Of a stretch of DNA of 64,000 bases, positions 15,181-24,443 are shown piece by piece; positions within the stretch are counted from its first letter, which is position 1, and every line of letters starts with the position of its first letter. Position numbers and translations under genes: made by a program. This DNA is from Peptococcaceae bacterium UBA7702 (GTDB lineage Bacteria; Bacillota; Dehalobacteriia; UBA7702). A model generated the notes under the pieces. The model was not told the origin of the DNA. It saw only the letters and a list, made by a program, of their open reading frames with translations, and ran no database searches. The stretch covers positions 1 to 64,000 of the forward strand of contig DLGE01000005.1 in assembly GCA_002482535.1 (NCBI GenBank). The letters are read 5' to 3'.

Positions 15181-18100
15181 ATGAAGAAGTATCTTATGAG
15201 TATTGTCGTCGTGATGTTGTTGCTGGCTTTACCGTGTGTTTTCACGGAATCCTCCTTTGTGGGAGATCATAAGGAAACAGCCTCCGCGCATGCTACGGCA
15301 GCCGTTGTCACGGATTCGGTTTTCCAAGAGAAAGAGGCGGCTGACAAAAGTGATTCAGGCATCCCCGCTGACGCTGAAAGCGGAGATGCCGTAAAAACAC
15401 AACTCGTCGTTGCCTACAGCGATGATAGCCTGACTCAGGACGAACATTTTGTTTCTTCCACCAATGATTACTATCTGTTAGAGTACGCCACGGCGGAAGA
15501 GGCCGCGGCGGATAGAGCCCGGTTTGCCGCCGATGATAAAGCCACCGCGGTGGAAAACCCCATTGTGATGAGGCTTGCGGAAACCAGCCCGTCTTCGTTT
15601 TCGGATACCTTCAGTACTTTAGAAAATGATACGTCTTTTATTGCCGATCCGATTTCAGGGACAGGCCAGAGCATCACCGCGACGTATCTTTCTTATGGAC
15701 CCGAAACCATTGACGCCGATACCTTCCAGGCAGATTTGTTGACAAAATATACCGCTGTCAACAACATGCCTGATGTGGTTATTGGAGTGGTGGACACGGG
15801 GATTGATACGGATCATGCTTTCCTATCTGACCGCATCCTAAAATCCTCGGATAATTTTATTACGTCCACGGGCAATGCGGAAGATGATAACGGTCACGGC
15901 ACCCATGTGGCGGGTATCATTGTCGATACCACCTTTGGCAATGTAAAGCTCAAAGCCTATAAAGCGGCGGACAGCAGCGGTAACGGTACCGACTATAGCG
16001 TTGCCGCCGGCATCAACGCCGCCGCGGCGGACGGTGTGGATATCATCAATGTCAGCATGAGCGGCCTGGGCACTTCCGCCGTACTGAACCAGGCGGTGGC
16101 CAACGCTACCGCTGCCGGCATCCTGATTTGCGTTGCTTCCGGCAACGCCAATATTGACGCTGATGCCTGTGTACCGGCTTCCTGCCCCGGGGCCTTTACC
16201 GTCGCTGCCGTGAACAGCAGTCTGGAACGAGCTACATTTTCCAATTACGGCGACTGCGTGGATATCGCCGCCCCCGGCGTTAACATCAACAGCTCTTATG
16301 TGGGAGGCTTCTATACGTTGCTCACCGGCACCTCGATGGCGACGCCCTTTGTCTCCGCCGCCGGCGCTTTGCTGCTCAGCTACGATGATACTGCCGGCCT
16401 ATCACAAATAAAACATCTGATCAGCTCCTATGCCGTCGATTGCGGCACTGTCGGCTGGGATGAATATTACGGTTACGGTGTTTTGGATCTTTCTGATATT
16501 GAATCAGGGAACTGCATCATCAGCTTTGATGCCAACGGCGGCAGCAACGTGAACGATGTTTTGACGGTGCCTGCCGGCAGTACCTGCCCAACACTGCCCA
16601 CAACAACCCTGAAGGGCAATACCTTTGTTGGTTGGTACAGCAGCGACGGTGCGTTGCTCCGCGCCGGTGACATCGTCGGTGATGTGGGCCGTTTGACCCT
16701 AAAAGCCCGGTGGGCCTTAACCACCTATAAGGTGACCCTTGACGCCAATGGCGGCAGTTGTTCCCCGACCTCCCTCACCGTATCCTGTGGCAGTACTTAT
16801 GCCGATCTGCCCACGCCGACTTGGCTGGGACATACCTTTACCGGGTGGTTTAACAAAGCGGGAAAGCAAATTAGCCAAAACACCGTTGTTGATTTAAGCT
16901 GCGATACGACGCTGACGGCGCGTTGGACCACCAACACGTATAAAGTGACCTTTGATCCTGGCGGTGGTACGGTCTCCCCGGCCACCATCACGGTGACTTA
17001 TGGGGAACCTTATGGCACGCTGCCGATACCGACCATGGCGGGGAATACCTTTACCGGTTGGTACACGCCTTCCAGCTTAAAAATCCAGCCTTCCTCTACG
17101 GTGACGCTTACTTCGGATATTACGCTAAAAGCCCAATGGGAATATGCCAAATTCACAATTTACTTTGACGCCAATGGCGGTAATTGTACGACCCCTTCTA
17201 AGACAGTGGTATATAGCAGCACTTACGGTCCTTTGCCCACGCCGACCCGGGCAGGTTACGCCTTCATCGGTTGGTATTCCGCCTCCGGTGAGCTGGTGTC
17301 TTCCTCCTCTCCTGTGCAGGTAACCGGCGATGCGACGGTTTACGCCCATTGGGTGACCAGCGGCTATACGGTGTATTTTGACGCCGGCGGCGGCAGTTGC
17401 TCCCCCAGCTCCAAAACGGTGGACTACAACAGCGCTTACGGTACCTTGCCGACGCCGACCAGAACAGGCTATACTTTTGCCGGTTGGTATACCTCCACCG
17501 GCATGAGGGTCACCTCTACCTCTATTGTAGCGAATGCCGCAGATATCACCCTTACGGCGAAATGGAACATACTCTATTATTCCATCAACGTCGTCAATGG
17601 GGAAAACGGCAGCATTTCACCGTCGGGCTCTTCGCTGAGCTACGGTTCTTCCCAGACCTTTACCATTACACCCAACAGCGGTTACGTCGTGGAGAATGTC
17701 AAGGTTGACGGCAGCAATCTCGGCGCCGTCACTTCCTACACCTTTGCCAATATCGCCTCGAACCATACCATCAGCGCCACCTTTGTTTGGAATAATCCCT
17801 ATGGGGATGTGAGTTCCTCGGCCTGGTATTATAATTCCGTGCGGAAAGTAACGCAATGGGGGTTATTCACCGGCACTTCCTCATCGCTGTTTTCACCGGA
17901 CGCCGCCATGACCCGGGCCATGTTTGTATCGGTGCTCTACCGCTATGAAGGCTCTCCCGCGGTGAGCGGGTCCACTCCCTTTACCGATCTGACTCAGGGC
18001 TATTATTATAACGCTGTGCTTTGGGCTTCCCAGAACGGTATCGTTACCGGCACCTCGGCGACGGCTTTCAGCCCCGACGCTTCCGTTACCAGACAGCAGA

Positions 18101-18339
18101 TGGTGGTTTTCCTCTACCGTTACTGCGGCAATTATAAAGGATACAACGTTTCCGCCGCCGCGTCTCTTTCCGGCTACAGTGACGCAAATCAGGTTTCCTC
18201 CTACGCCCTTGACGCCATGAAATGGGCCGTGGCCAAAGGATATATCAGCGGCACCTCGACGACAAGCTTATCGCCTCAAGCCGTTGCCACCCGAGCCCAA
18301 GTTTCTGAAATATTCGTGAAATTTATTGAATCACTTTAA
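15181..18339 (+). CDS. Cell-surface subtilisin-like protease with InlB-type repeats and SLH domains
   Basis: A 1052-residue exported serine protease. A signal peptide (MKKYLMSIVVVMLLLALPC) and a ~190-residue probable propeptide precede the S8 domain with catalytic Asp 205 (VVDTGID), His 239 (NGHGTHVAG) and Ser 385 (GTSMATP). Five InlB B-type repeats of about 70 residues (FDANGG...GYTFAGWY...ARW) span roughly 444-795, then a related IxPxGxxxxxYGxxxTFTITP module (796-865), and three SLH repeats to the end. The repeats probably extend the protease from the wall; SLH anchors it non-covalently. Likely roles are surface protein processing or peptide nutrition. The next gene overlaps or nearly abuts it. 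Confidence 0.93.
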   Translation: MKKYLMSIVVVMLLLALPCVFTESSFVGDHKETASAHATAAVVTDSVFQEKEAADKSDSGIPADAESGDAVKTQLVVAYSDDSLTQDEHFVSSTNDYYLLEYATAEEAAADRARFAADDKATAVENPIVMRLAETSPSSFSDTFSTLENDTSFIADPISGTGQSITATYLSYGPETIDADTFQADLLTKYTAVNNMPDVVIGVVDTGIDTDHAFLSDRILKSSDNFITSTGNAEDDNGHGTHVAGIIVDTTFGNVKLKAYKAADSSGNGTDYSVAAGINAAAADGVDIINVSMSGLGTSAVLNQAVANATAAGILICVASGNANIDADACVPASCPGAFTVAAVNSSLERATFSNYGDCVDIAAPGVNINSSYVGGFYTLLTGTSMATPFVSAAGALLLSYDDTAGLSQIKHLISSYAVDCGTVGWDEYYGYGVLDLSDIESGNCIISFDANGGSNVNDVLTVPAGSTCPTLPTTTLKGNTFVGWYSSDGALLRAGDIVGDVGRLTLKARWALTTYKVTLDANGGSCSPTSLTVSCGSTYADLPTPTWLGHTFTGWFNKAGKQISQNTVVDLSCDTTLTARWTTNTYKVTFDPGGGTVSPATITVTYGEPYGTLPIPTMAGNTFTGWYTPSSLKIQPSSTVTLTSDITLKAQWEYAKFTIYFDANGGNCTTPSKTVVYSSTYGPLPTPTRAGYAFIGWYSASGELVSSSSPVQVTGDATVYAHWVTSGYTVYFDAGGGSCSPSSKTVDYNSAYGTLPTPTRTGYTFAGWYTSTGMRVTSTSIVANAADITLTAKWNILYYSINVVNGENGSISPSGSSLSYGSSQTFTITPNSGYVVENVKVDGSNLGAVTSYTFANIASNHTISATFVWNNPYGDVSSSAWYYNSVRKVTQWGLFTGTSSSLFSPDAAMTRAMFVSVLYRYEGSPAVSGSTPFTDLTQGYYYNAVLWASQNGIVTGTSATAFSPDASVTRQQMVVFLYRYCGNYKGYNVSAAASLSGYSDANQVSSYALDAMKWAVAKGYISGTSTTSLSPQAVATRAQVSEIFVKFIESL

Positions 18340-18349
18340 CAGGAAGACG

Positions 18350-19708
18350 ATGGATCAAAACACCAATCTCCATTTTGAAAAAGCAACGGCGGGTTTTCTC
18401 GCCTTGATGTCCAGCGTATTTTTGCTCGCTTTCGGTCCCGGGGGTTATACCGACATTACGCTAACGAAATATACGGTTTTCGTGGTCATTTCAGGTCTCT
18501 ACCTGCTGAGTCTGGCACTTATATGGTTAACAGCACTGCTTTGGCCAAAGGGAACCGCTGCCGGCCCGGTATTGCGGCGAAGTGATATCGGGCCGGTACG
18601 GGGCCTGCTCCTTTTATTTCTGTTTTTTTGCCTGATTTCCGCCTTGCTTTCCCCTTACGGTCTCCATACCTTCGTCGGTTATCACCGCTATGAAGGGATT
18701 TTAACCGTTGTTCTTTACGTCTTGACCTTTTATTTCGTTTCCCTTTACGGCCGCCCGAAAAAATGGCTGCTCTTGCTTTTTGCCGCGTCGATGACGGTTT
18801 TCTGTTTGATCTGTTTTGGCCAGTTTTTGGGCTATAACCCTTTTGGCCTGTACCCGGAAGGTCTCACCTATTACGATGCCAACAGCGCTTACCGTTATCA
18901 GTATCTCGGCACCGTGGGCAATGTCGGTCTCGTGGCGGCGTTGCTGGCGGTAGCTGCTCCTGTTTTTTTCCTTTCCTTCCTGCGTTTAAAGGGAAAAAGC
19001 CGTTATCTGTTGTTATTTCCTCTCGGTTGCGTCCTGGCCGTAACCCTCCTTTCTCAGGTGGCCGCGGCCTATCTTGCTGTTTTCGGCGGTCTCCTGCTGC
19101 TGATTCCGATCGCCGCGGTGAAGACGAAACGGAAAAAATACCTGGCTTGGATTCTCATCCTGATTTTGCTTTTTGCCGGGCTTGCCTTGGTTTTTTGCTG
19201 TGATGTGGGCAGCGGTACCATTCATGAATTGCACCTGTTGCTTCATGGCCAATGGGAGGATGATTTCGGCACCGGCCGTTTCTTCCTTTGGCGCAATGTG
19301 CTTACCCTTATCCCGGAACGGCCGTTTTTTGGCGGCGGTCCCGATACTTTGGGGCAACGCATGACTGTGGATTTTCAACGCTATGACAGCGAAAGCCATG
19401 TGCTCTACCGTGCCGCCATTGATACGGCTCACAATGAGTATTTGAATATTCTGGTCAACGAGGGGGCCTTTGCTTTCCTTGCCTACGTTGCGGCCCTCGT
19501 TGTTTTTCTTGTATTTTTTATCAAAAAGAACCGCGATTGCGATGTCCTTGCCATTTGTGGTTCCGCTGTGTTTTGTTATGTGATCCAGGCCTTTTTTGGC
19601 ATGCGCATGTGCCTTACGGCACCATTTTTCTGGCTTTGCTGGGCTTTGGCGTTGGGGGCGTGGAGAACGCAAAAAGTCTGCGGGAAAGAACCGCGCAGAC
19701 CAAACTGA
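18350..19708 (+). CDS. O-antigen ligase/polymerase-like membrane protein
   Basis: A ~452-residue protein with about ten transmembrane segments and the Wzy/WaaL-type extracellular loop: GRFFLWRNVLTLIPERPFFGGGPDTLG, then DTAHNEYLNILVNEG, the HNExL motif of O-antigen ligase-like proteins. Such proteins polymerise or transfer surface polysaccharides; in a Gram-positive, glycan polymerisation or protein glycosylation is likelier than LPS ligation. I start at ATG 18350 behind AGGAAG; a TTG at 18326 would overlap the protease gene. Co-transcription with the SLH protease is likely. Confidence 0.85.
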   Translation: MDQNTNLHFEKATAGFLALMSSVFLLAFGPGGYTDITLTKYTVFVVISGLYLLSLALIWLTALLWPKGTAAGPVLRRSDIGPVRGLLLLFLFFCLISALLSPYGLHTFVGYHRYEGILTVVLYVLTFYFVSLYGRPKKWLLLLFAASMTVFCLICFGQFLGYNPFGLYPEGLTYYDANSAYRYQYLGTVGNVGLVAALLAVAAPVFFLSFLRLKGKSRYLLLFPLGCVLAVTLLSQVAAAYLAVFGGLLLLIPIAAVKTKRKKYLAWILILILLFAGLALVFCCDVGSGTIHELHLLLHGQWEDDFGTGRFFLWRNVLTLIPERPFFGGGPDTLGQRMTVDFQRYDSESHVLYRAAIDTAHNEYLNILVNEGAFAFLAYVAALVVFLVFFIKKNRDCDVLAICGSAVFCYVIQAFFGMRMCLTAPFFWLCWALALGAWRTQKVCGKEPRRPN

Positions 19709-19754
19709 TCGGTATGTTACGTTATGGAGAGTATCATAAAGAAGAGAGTGTGAA

Positions 19755-19791
19755 CGAGGGCTTCCCTTTGTGGGGGAAGCCCTCGCTTTTT
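19755..19791 (+). terminator. Terminator after the ligase-like gene
   Basis: CGAGGGCTTCCC (19755-19766) pairs with GGGAAGCCCTCG (19774-19785), followed by CTTTTT. Confidence 0.9.
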
Positions 19792-19796
19792 CTGAT

Positions 19797-20834
19797 TTAG
19801 TATAGTTTATACTTCTCTTTGAAGTGATTCCCTAATTCCCGCAAAAGCCGGAAGCTATCCTCCACGCTTTTGGCCAGATCGGGATTGACGAGACAGCAGC
19901 GGGAGGGAGCGAACCAGGAACGGTCCAAAAGTTCATCCATGGCAATGCCCTGGCTGCTGACGTAAGCGAACATTTCCTCAAGTTTTACCTTTAGGGAATT
20001 GAAGTTCTCCAAGGTCAGCTCTTCGGTGAGGGTTGGGGTAATGCCCCAGGAGATGATGGCGCCCTTTTTGAGGAAATTGACCACCTCCTCTTTGTAGCGG
20101 GTAAAGATGTGCCCTACGCTATAGCTGTCCATGGAGAGAATGTCCAGATCAAGGGCGCTGAGGAGAAAGGACCAGTCGGGATTGCCGCAGAGGTGAACGC
20201 CCTTGGGGCCTTCTAATTTTTCAAGATAACCGCGGTAATCTTCGGCGGCCCGTTCCGCGGTATAGCCGGTGAAGGAAGCAAAGAGCATTTGCAGACCCGG
20301 TTCGTCCATCCAGACCAGAGCCGTATCGTTCTTTTCCTTCAACTGGCGGTATTGCGCATTGCATTTTTCCGCCATGAAGTCGAACATGAAGCCGCGGATT
20401 TCATCGTTATAGGCAATGGGCTTTTTGTTCTCGTCGGTAATTTTAAAACCGAAACTGATGGGGCCCACACTTTGGCCGCGAATGCACTTGTAGCTGGAAA
20501 GATCGTGATTCAAAAAGGCGTCGAAGGCCACGGAGTATTTTTCCGTCAGCTGATAATAGCCGTGAGTATCACATTCTTCAAAAAATTGGGGCAACTCTTC
20601 ATAAAATTTATCCGTGGAAAGGGTGATGTTGTGCTTTTCCGTATCGACGTGGATCCCCGGAAGTTTTTCGCTGGATTGGACGTACATATCCTCATAATAG
20701 CTCATGCGGGGAATTTGCGGCCAGAAAGGGACGTCCACGGAGAAGGCCAGTTTCATGGCATCCTCTAAATTGCGGTGGGGTAAAATCCCCATGGCGGTGG
20801 TGAGACAGCCGCCGGGTAGTTTGTAAGTCATCAT
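19797..20834 (-). CDS. MetE/UROD-fold methyltransferase-like protein
   Basis: A 345-residue single-domain protein of the cobalamin-independent methionine synthase / uroporphyrinogen decarboxylase superfamily. Landmarks are WMDEPGLQML, the probable zinc pair HLC in GVHLCGNPDW, DILSMDSYSVG, and a late cysteine in RSWFAPSRCCLVNPD, which together resemble the His-Cys...Cys zinc site of MetE. It is half the size of MetE and lacks the N-terminal domain. Family relatives transfer methyl groups from corrinoid or methylated compounds to thiols. Start at 20834 or the adjacent Met codon. No clear partner gene adjoins. Confidence 0.75.
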   Translation of the reverse strand: MMTYKLPGGCLTTAMGILPHRNLEDAMKLAFSVDVPFWPQIPRMSYYEDMYVQSSEKLPGIHVDTEKHNITLSTDKFYEELPQFFEECDTHGYYQLTEKYSVAFDAFLNHDLSSYKCIRGQSVGPISFGFKITDENKKPIAYNDEIRGFMFDFMAEKCNAQYRQLKEKNDTALVWMDEPGLQMLFASFTGYTAERAAEDYRGYLEKLEGPKGVHLCGNPDWSFLLSALDLDILSMDSYSVGHIFTRYKEEVVNFLKKGAIISWGITPTLTEELTLENFNSLKVKLEEMFAYVSSQGIAMDELLDRSWFAPSRCCLVNPDLAKSVEDSFRLLRELGNHFKEKYKLY

Positions 20835-20936
20835 TTCACCTCTTCTGCGCCAAAGTCCAAAACGCTGCCTGAAACAAAGCTGCCCCGGCTTTGGCCTGAT
20901 GCTTTTATTTTTTATGATTGGTTTGTGCCGTGGAGA

Positions 20937-22097
20937 TTAGCGGCCCTCTTCCTCAAAATAGCCCTGACTGTATTTACACACAGGACAGAATTTGGGTGCT
21001 TCTTTACCGGTGTAAGCGAAACCGCAATTTCTGCAAACCCAGGTAACCTCTGTGTCGGCGGTGAATACCTTTTCTTCCTGCACCTCTTTGAGGAGACGGC
21101 GATAGCGGGCCTCGTGCCTTTTTTCAATGGCGGCCACACCGTCAAAAAGCGCGGCGAGTTCGCCGAAGCCTTCTTCCCGGGCTTCCTTTGCCATCCGGGG
21201 ATACATCTGCTGCCACTCGTCCATTTCACCGCCGGCGGCGTCTTTCAGGTTATCTTCTGTCGAAGGAATCGAGCCACCGTGGAGTTCGCTGAACCAAATT
21301 TTGGCGTGTTCCTGTTCGTTGAAAGCGGTTTCCTCAAAGGTTGCCGCGATCTTTTCATAGCCGTCGCGCCGGGCTTGCCCGGCATAATAAGTATATTTAT
21401 TGCGGGCCTGACTTTCTCCGGCAAAGGCCTCCTTGAGATTGGCTTCTGTTTTGGTGCCGGCGAGGTCCGCCCGGTCTTGGTCGAGTTCGTTGCTTTCGAT
21501 GGGTTCAAAATCAACGGCGCCATGCTTACAGATGGGGCAGATGAAATCAGGGGGCAGGAATTCCCCCTCGTAAACGTAACCGCAGATCCGGCAGCGCCAG
21601 CCTTTTTTCTTTGTCTTTTTGGGCTGTGGTTTGATGAATTTCATGTAGAAGTCGTAAGTCAGGGAAGTTTCGTCGTTTAAAACCACCGCGTCGCTGACAT
21701 CGGCGATGAACAGCGTATGGGTGCCGAAATCCGTGGTGGCGATCACCTGGCCGGAAATGTAGCCGTTGGCGTATTTGCTTAGATAGATCAGCCCGTTTTC
21801 ACTGCGTTTGATCTCGCTACAGTCGGCGAATTTATTGACGTCCCGGCCACTTTGGAAACCGAAATGCTGGAAAACGGAAAAGGGTGTTGCCGTGGTCAGC
21901 AGCGAAACATTGAATTTTCCCGTGGCTAAGATCATGTCGTGGGTGTAATTGGCTTTGTTGATCGCCAAAATAACGCGGTTGGGATCTGCCGTCACCTGCA
22001 TAAAGGTATTGTTGATGAAGCCGTTGTCCTTTTGGCCGTTTTGGGCGGTGACGACATAGAGGCCGTAGCCGATTTGAAACATTGCTTTGTTGTCCAT
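20937..22097 (-). CDS. Flavin reductase-rubredoxin-rubrerythrin-rubredoxin fusion
   Basis: A 386-residue four-part redox protein: FMN-binding flavin reductase domain (about 1-165), a rubredoxin (CRICGYVY...CPICKHG, about 175-215), a rubrerythrin diiron four-helix domain (AFAGESQARNKY, FNEQEHAK, AIEKRHEARY), and a C-terminal short rubredoxin (CRNCGFAY...CPVCKY). The first two parts equal high-molecular-weight rubredoxin (Hrb), the electron donor of FprA; the last two equal a classic rubrerythrin peroxidase. Fusing them should pass electrons from NAD(P)H to peroxide and to the FprA encoded next door. Start chosen at 22097 behind AAGGAG. Confidence 0.92.
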   Translation of the reverse strand: MDNKAMFQIGYGLYVVTAQNGQKDNGFINNTFMQVTADPNRVILAINKANYTHDMILATGKFNVSLLTTATPFSVFQHFGFQSGRDVNKFADCSEIKRSENGLIYLSKYANGYISGQVIATTDFGTHTLFIADVSDAVVLNDETSLTYDFYMKFIKPQPKKTKKKGWRCRICGYVYEGEFLPPDFICPICKHGAVDFEPIESNELDQDRADLAGTKTEANLKEAFAGESQARNKYTYYAGQARRDGYEKIAATFEETAFNEQEHAKIWFSELHGGSIPSTEDNLKDAAGGEMDEWQQMYPRMAKEAREEGFGELAALFDGVAAIEKRHEARYRRLLKEVQEEKVFTADTEVTWVCRNCGFAYTGKEAPKFCPVCKYSQGYFEEEGR

Positions 22098-22107
22098 AAA
22101 AATCTCC

Positions 22108-23310
22108 TTATTGCAGGGAGGCGGCGATCGCTTTGACCAGTGCATTCACAGCGTCCTCCTGCTCTTCCTGGATCACGGATTTGACGGATAGCGACGGTTC
22201 CAAAACCGTCATGTTTTTCATCTCCGCCAGGCGGTTTTTGATTTTCTGTCCCGCCTGCGGCACCCAGCAGCCATTGTCCATCACGGCGACAACCCTGTTT
22301 TGCGCGTTTAAGTGTTCCATATGGGTCATAAAGTTTTCCATCGGTGCGTAGATGTTTGTATTATGGGTGGGAGAGGCTAAAACCAAATGGCTGTATTTCC
22401 ATACTTCGCCGATGAGGTAAGAATTTTCGGTTTTGGAAACGTCGTAGCAGACAATTTGATCGATGCCCTGATCCGCCAGGCGGGCGGCTAATATTTCCGC
22501 CAAATTCTCGGTGCCGCCGTACATGGAACCGTAGATGATCGCCACACCGTCTTCTTCTGGCTGGTAAGTACTCCAGAGGTTGTATTTGTAGAGAATATAG
22601 CCGAGGTTGCTTCTCCAGACCGGCCCGTGGAGGGGGCAGAGCTTCTGAATATCGAGGGCCGCAGCCTTTTTCAATACCGCCTGCACCTGATTGCCGTATT
22701 TGCCGACGATATTGGCGTAATAGCGCCGGGCGCGATCTAAGAAAATGCGGTCGTAATCGAATTCGTCGTTGAAGATTTTCCCGTCCAGCGTGCCGAAGGT
22801 GCCGAAAGCGTCGGCGGAGAAAAGCACTTTATCGGTGCTGTCGTAGGTCATCATCACTTCGGGCCAGTGAACCATGGGCGCCATGATGAATTGCAGCTTA
22901 TGTTTGCCGGTGGAGAGGGTATCGCCTTCTTTGACCAGATGAACGCGGCTTTCCACGTCGAAAGTGAAGAATTGCTTGATCATTTTGAGGGTTTTGTCAT
23001 TGCAGACGAGAGTCATTTCGGGATATTTTTGCGCCACGATCTCAATGACCGAGGCGTGGTCGGGTTCCATGTGGTTGACGATGAGATAATCAAGTTTTCT
23101 GCCGTCCAGCACAAAGGCGAGGTTTTCCAGGTAGCGGCGGGAAATCGCGTAATCCACGGTATCGAAAGCGACGGTTTTTTCGTCGTCAAGAAAGTAGGAG
23201 TTATAGGAAACACCTTCGGGAATGGGATATACGTTTTCAAAAAGTGCCTGCCCGCGGTTGTTGCCGCCGATCCAAGTAAGATCCTCACTGATTTTTTTTA
23301 CACAATACAT
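22108..23310 (-). CDS. fprA: FprA-type flavodiiron protein
   Basis: A 400-residue A-type flavoprotein with an N-terminal metallo-beta-lactamase-like diiron domain (HMEPDH ligand motif, PMVHWPEVM, LFSADAFG) and a C-terminal flavodoxin domain (IIYGSMYGGTENLAE). Flavodiiron proteins reduce oxygen to water or nitric oxide to nitrous oxide in the cytosol, taking electrons from rubredoxin. The fusion protein 10 bases downstream supplies exactly that donor. The ATG at 23310 has GAGGTAG upstream; an earlier Met at 23349 lacks a site. Confidence 0.95.
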   Translation of the reverse strand: MYCVKKISEDLTWIGGNNRGQALFENVYPIPEGVSYNSYFLDDEKTVAFDTVDYAISRRYLENLAFVLDGRKLDYLIVNHMEPDHASVIEIVAQKYPEMTLVCNDKTLKMIKQFFTFDVESRVHLVKEGDTLSTGKHKLQFIMAPMVHWPEVMMTYDSTDKVLFSADAFGTFGTLDGKIFNDEFDYDRIFLDRARRYYANIVGKYGNQVQAVLKKAAALDIQKLCPLHGPVWRSNLGYILYKYNLWSTYQPEEDGVAIIYGSMYGGTENLAEILAARLADQGIDQIVCYDVSKTENSYLIGEVWKYSHLVLASPTHNTNIYAPMENFMTHMEHLNAQNRVVAVMDNGCWVPQAGQKIKNRLAEMKNMTVLEPSLSVKSVIQEEQEDAVNALVKAIAASLQ

Positions 23311-23338
23311 ATCGCTACCTCGTTGTTTTTGGTGAAGA

Positions 23339-23364
23339 GGCGGTTGCATTTGTCTACAACCGCC
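23339..23364 (-). promoter_or_regulatory. Stem-loop in the fprA leader
   Basis: GGCGGTTG and CAACCGCC form an 8-bp stem in the fprA leader with no T-run. It may be a processing or stability element; no further signal is visible. Confidence 0.3.
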
Positions 23365-23403
23365 GCTTTACAGTAATATTCTTTTTTGATTGATCGATAT
23401 TGA

Positions 23404-23535
23404 TTACTGGGTACAACTCTTCTTGGGGCTGCCATAAGAGTTCAAAGTCATAGAACAGCTTTCACATACCTTTTTGCCATTGGTTTCATAGATTTCATCA
23501 TCATTGATTTCAGCGCCGCATTTTTCACATTTCAT
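23404..23535 (-). CDS. Small zinc-ribbon protein of the redox cluster, 43 aa
   Basis: A 43-residue protein: MKCEKCGAEINDDEIYETNG, then VCESCSMTL, and a final SCTQ. Two CxxC pairs about 18 residues apart should bind zinc or iron. It lies between fprA and the TM1266-like gene on the same strand and resembles the 55-residue protein at 4430-4597. Its place among rubredoxin-type genes suggests a redox or metal role, but that is inference. Confidence 0.65.
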   Translation of the reverse strand: MKCEKCGAEINDDEIYETNGKKVCESCSMTLNSYGSPKKSCTQ

Positions 23536-23557
23536 AGATAAAACCCCTTTTCTTTCT

Positions 23558-23797
23558 TTACGCGTAGACCGTGTTAATTTCCACGCCGTTTAAATTGGCT
23601 ATCTTGCCGGCGAAGAAGCCGATGATATCCACAGGAGCGTCCATCACAATACTGATTACGCGCAATTCCATTTTTTGATGAGGTAGGCCCATACGACCGA
23701 CGATATACTGATCGTAGCTGCTTAGAATTTCATTGAGTTCGCTGATAACATCGAGATCTTTCACGATGATGCCCATGACTGCAATGGTTGTGTCCAT
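23558..23797 (-). CDS. TM1266-like small ACT-fold regulator
   Basis: A 79-residue protein (DTTIAVMGIIVKDLDVISELNEILSSY, then GRMGLPHQKMELRVISIVMDAP) that matches the TM1266 family of putative iron-only hydrogenase system regulators, a small ACT-like fold found next to hydrogenase-maturation genes in anaerobes. No hydrogenase gene is in this window. AGGAG precedes the ATG at 23797. The family function is not proven. Confidence 0.75.
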   Translation of the reverse strand: MDTTIAVMGIIVKDLDVISELNEILSSYDQYIVGRMGLPHQKMELRVISIVMDAPVDIIGFFAGKIANLNGVEINTVYA

Positions 23798-23988
23798 ATG
23801 ATTCTCCTGTCTTTCCCTGCCCGCGGCAAAAGCCAAAATTCAAAAGCCGCGGCGAAGTATATCGCCTGTTGTCAGGGGTTGTTAAAAGCATTCTTTCGGG
23901 CTTTTGGGCAAAGATCCTTGGTTGTGAAAGGATAGATCCGTCGCAGCGGAGGTCGATACAAGTTCTTGCCAAAACGATTGCGTTTTTT

Positions 23989-24360
23989 TTACGCTTTCCA
24001 TAAATTATGCAGATTGCAGAATTCGTAGGCCGTGACTTCTTCGCCTTCGTCGACGAGGAATTCTGCTACGGGGGCGTCGGTTGGTGTTAGTTTCTTCAGT
24101 AAAAGGCCGTCCTTTGTCCCTAAGGCGATCCACATGATGTAGTGTTTTTCTGTCATGGGATGCGCTACAGAACCGACTTTGACCGTTACTTTGTTGCCGT
24201 TTCTCTCTACGACGGGGACATGCTTTTCTTGCGCCGCGTCGGTGGTTCCGGGAATCAGTACTTCCATCTCTTCACCGCAGCATACAACGGAAACGCCGCT
24301 GTCTTCTATGAATGTAATCTGGTTTCCGCAATGCCGGCAGATACAAAATTTATGTTTCAT
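23989..24360 (-). CDS. dfx: Desulfoferrodoxin (superoxide reductase)
   Basis: A 123-residue two-iron superoxide reductase. The N-terminal desulforedoxin-type centre has CRHC plus CC (residues ~5-30), and the catalytic Fe(His)4Cys centre uses HVPVV, HPMTEKHYI and the final CNLHNLW. It reduces superoxide to peroxide, which the neighbouring rubrerythrin fusion can remove. AGGAGG lies 6-12 bases before the ATG at 24360. It is divergent from the Crp/Fnr regulator gene, with an 83-base shared promoter region. Confidence 0.95.
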   Translation of the reverse strand: MKHKFCICRHCGNQITFIEDSGVSVVCCGEEMEVLIPGTTDAAQEKHVPVVERNGNKVTVKVGSVAHPMTEKHYIMWIALGTKDGLLLKKLTPTDAPVAEFLVDEGEEVTAYEFCNLHNLWKA

Positions 24361-24443
24361 AAAACACCTCCTGTTATTTTTCTCCATTATAGTGTATAAT
24401 ATAATAAAATTCTGTTGTTACTACAACGAAAGGGCGGTTTTTT
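24361..24443. promoter_or_regulatory. Divergent promoter region with a GTTGT-TACT-ACAAC dyad
   Basis: AT-rich DNA between dfx and the Crp/Fnr gene contains overlapping TATAAT-like boxes for both strands and a perfect dyad GTTGT (24414-24418), TACT, ACAAC (24423-24427). The dyad is a candidate operator for the Crp/Fnr protein encoded beside it; its half-site is not the FNR consensus. Confidence 0.4.
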
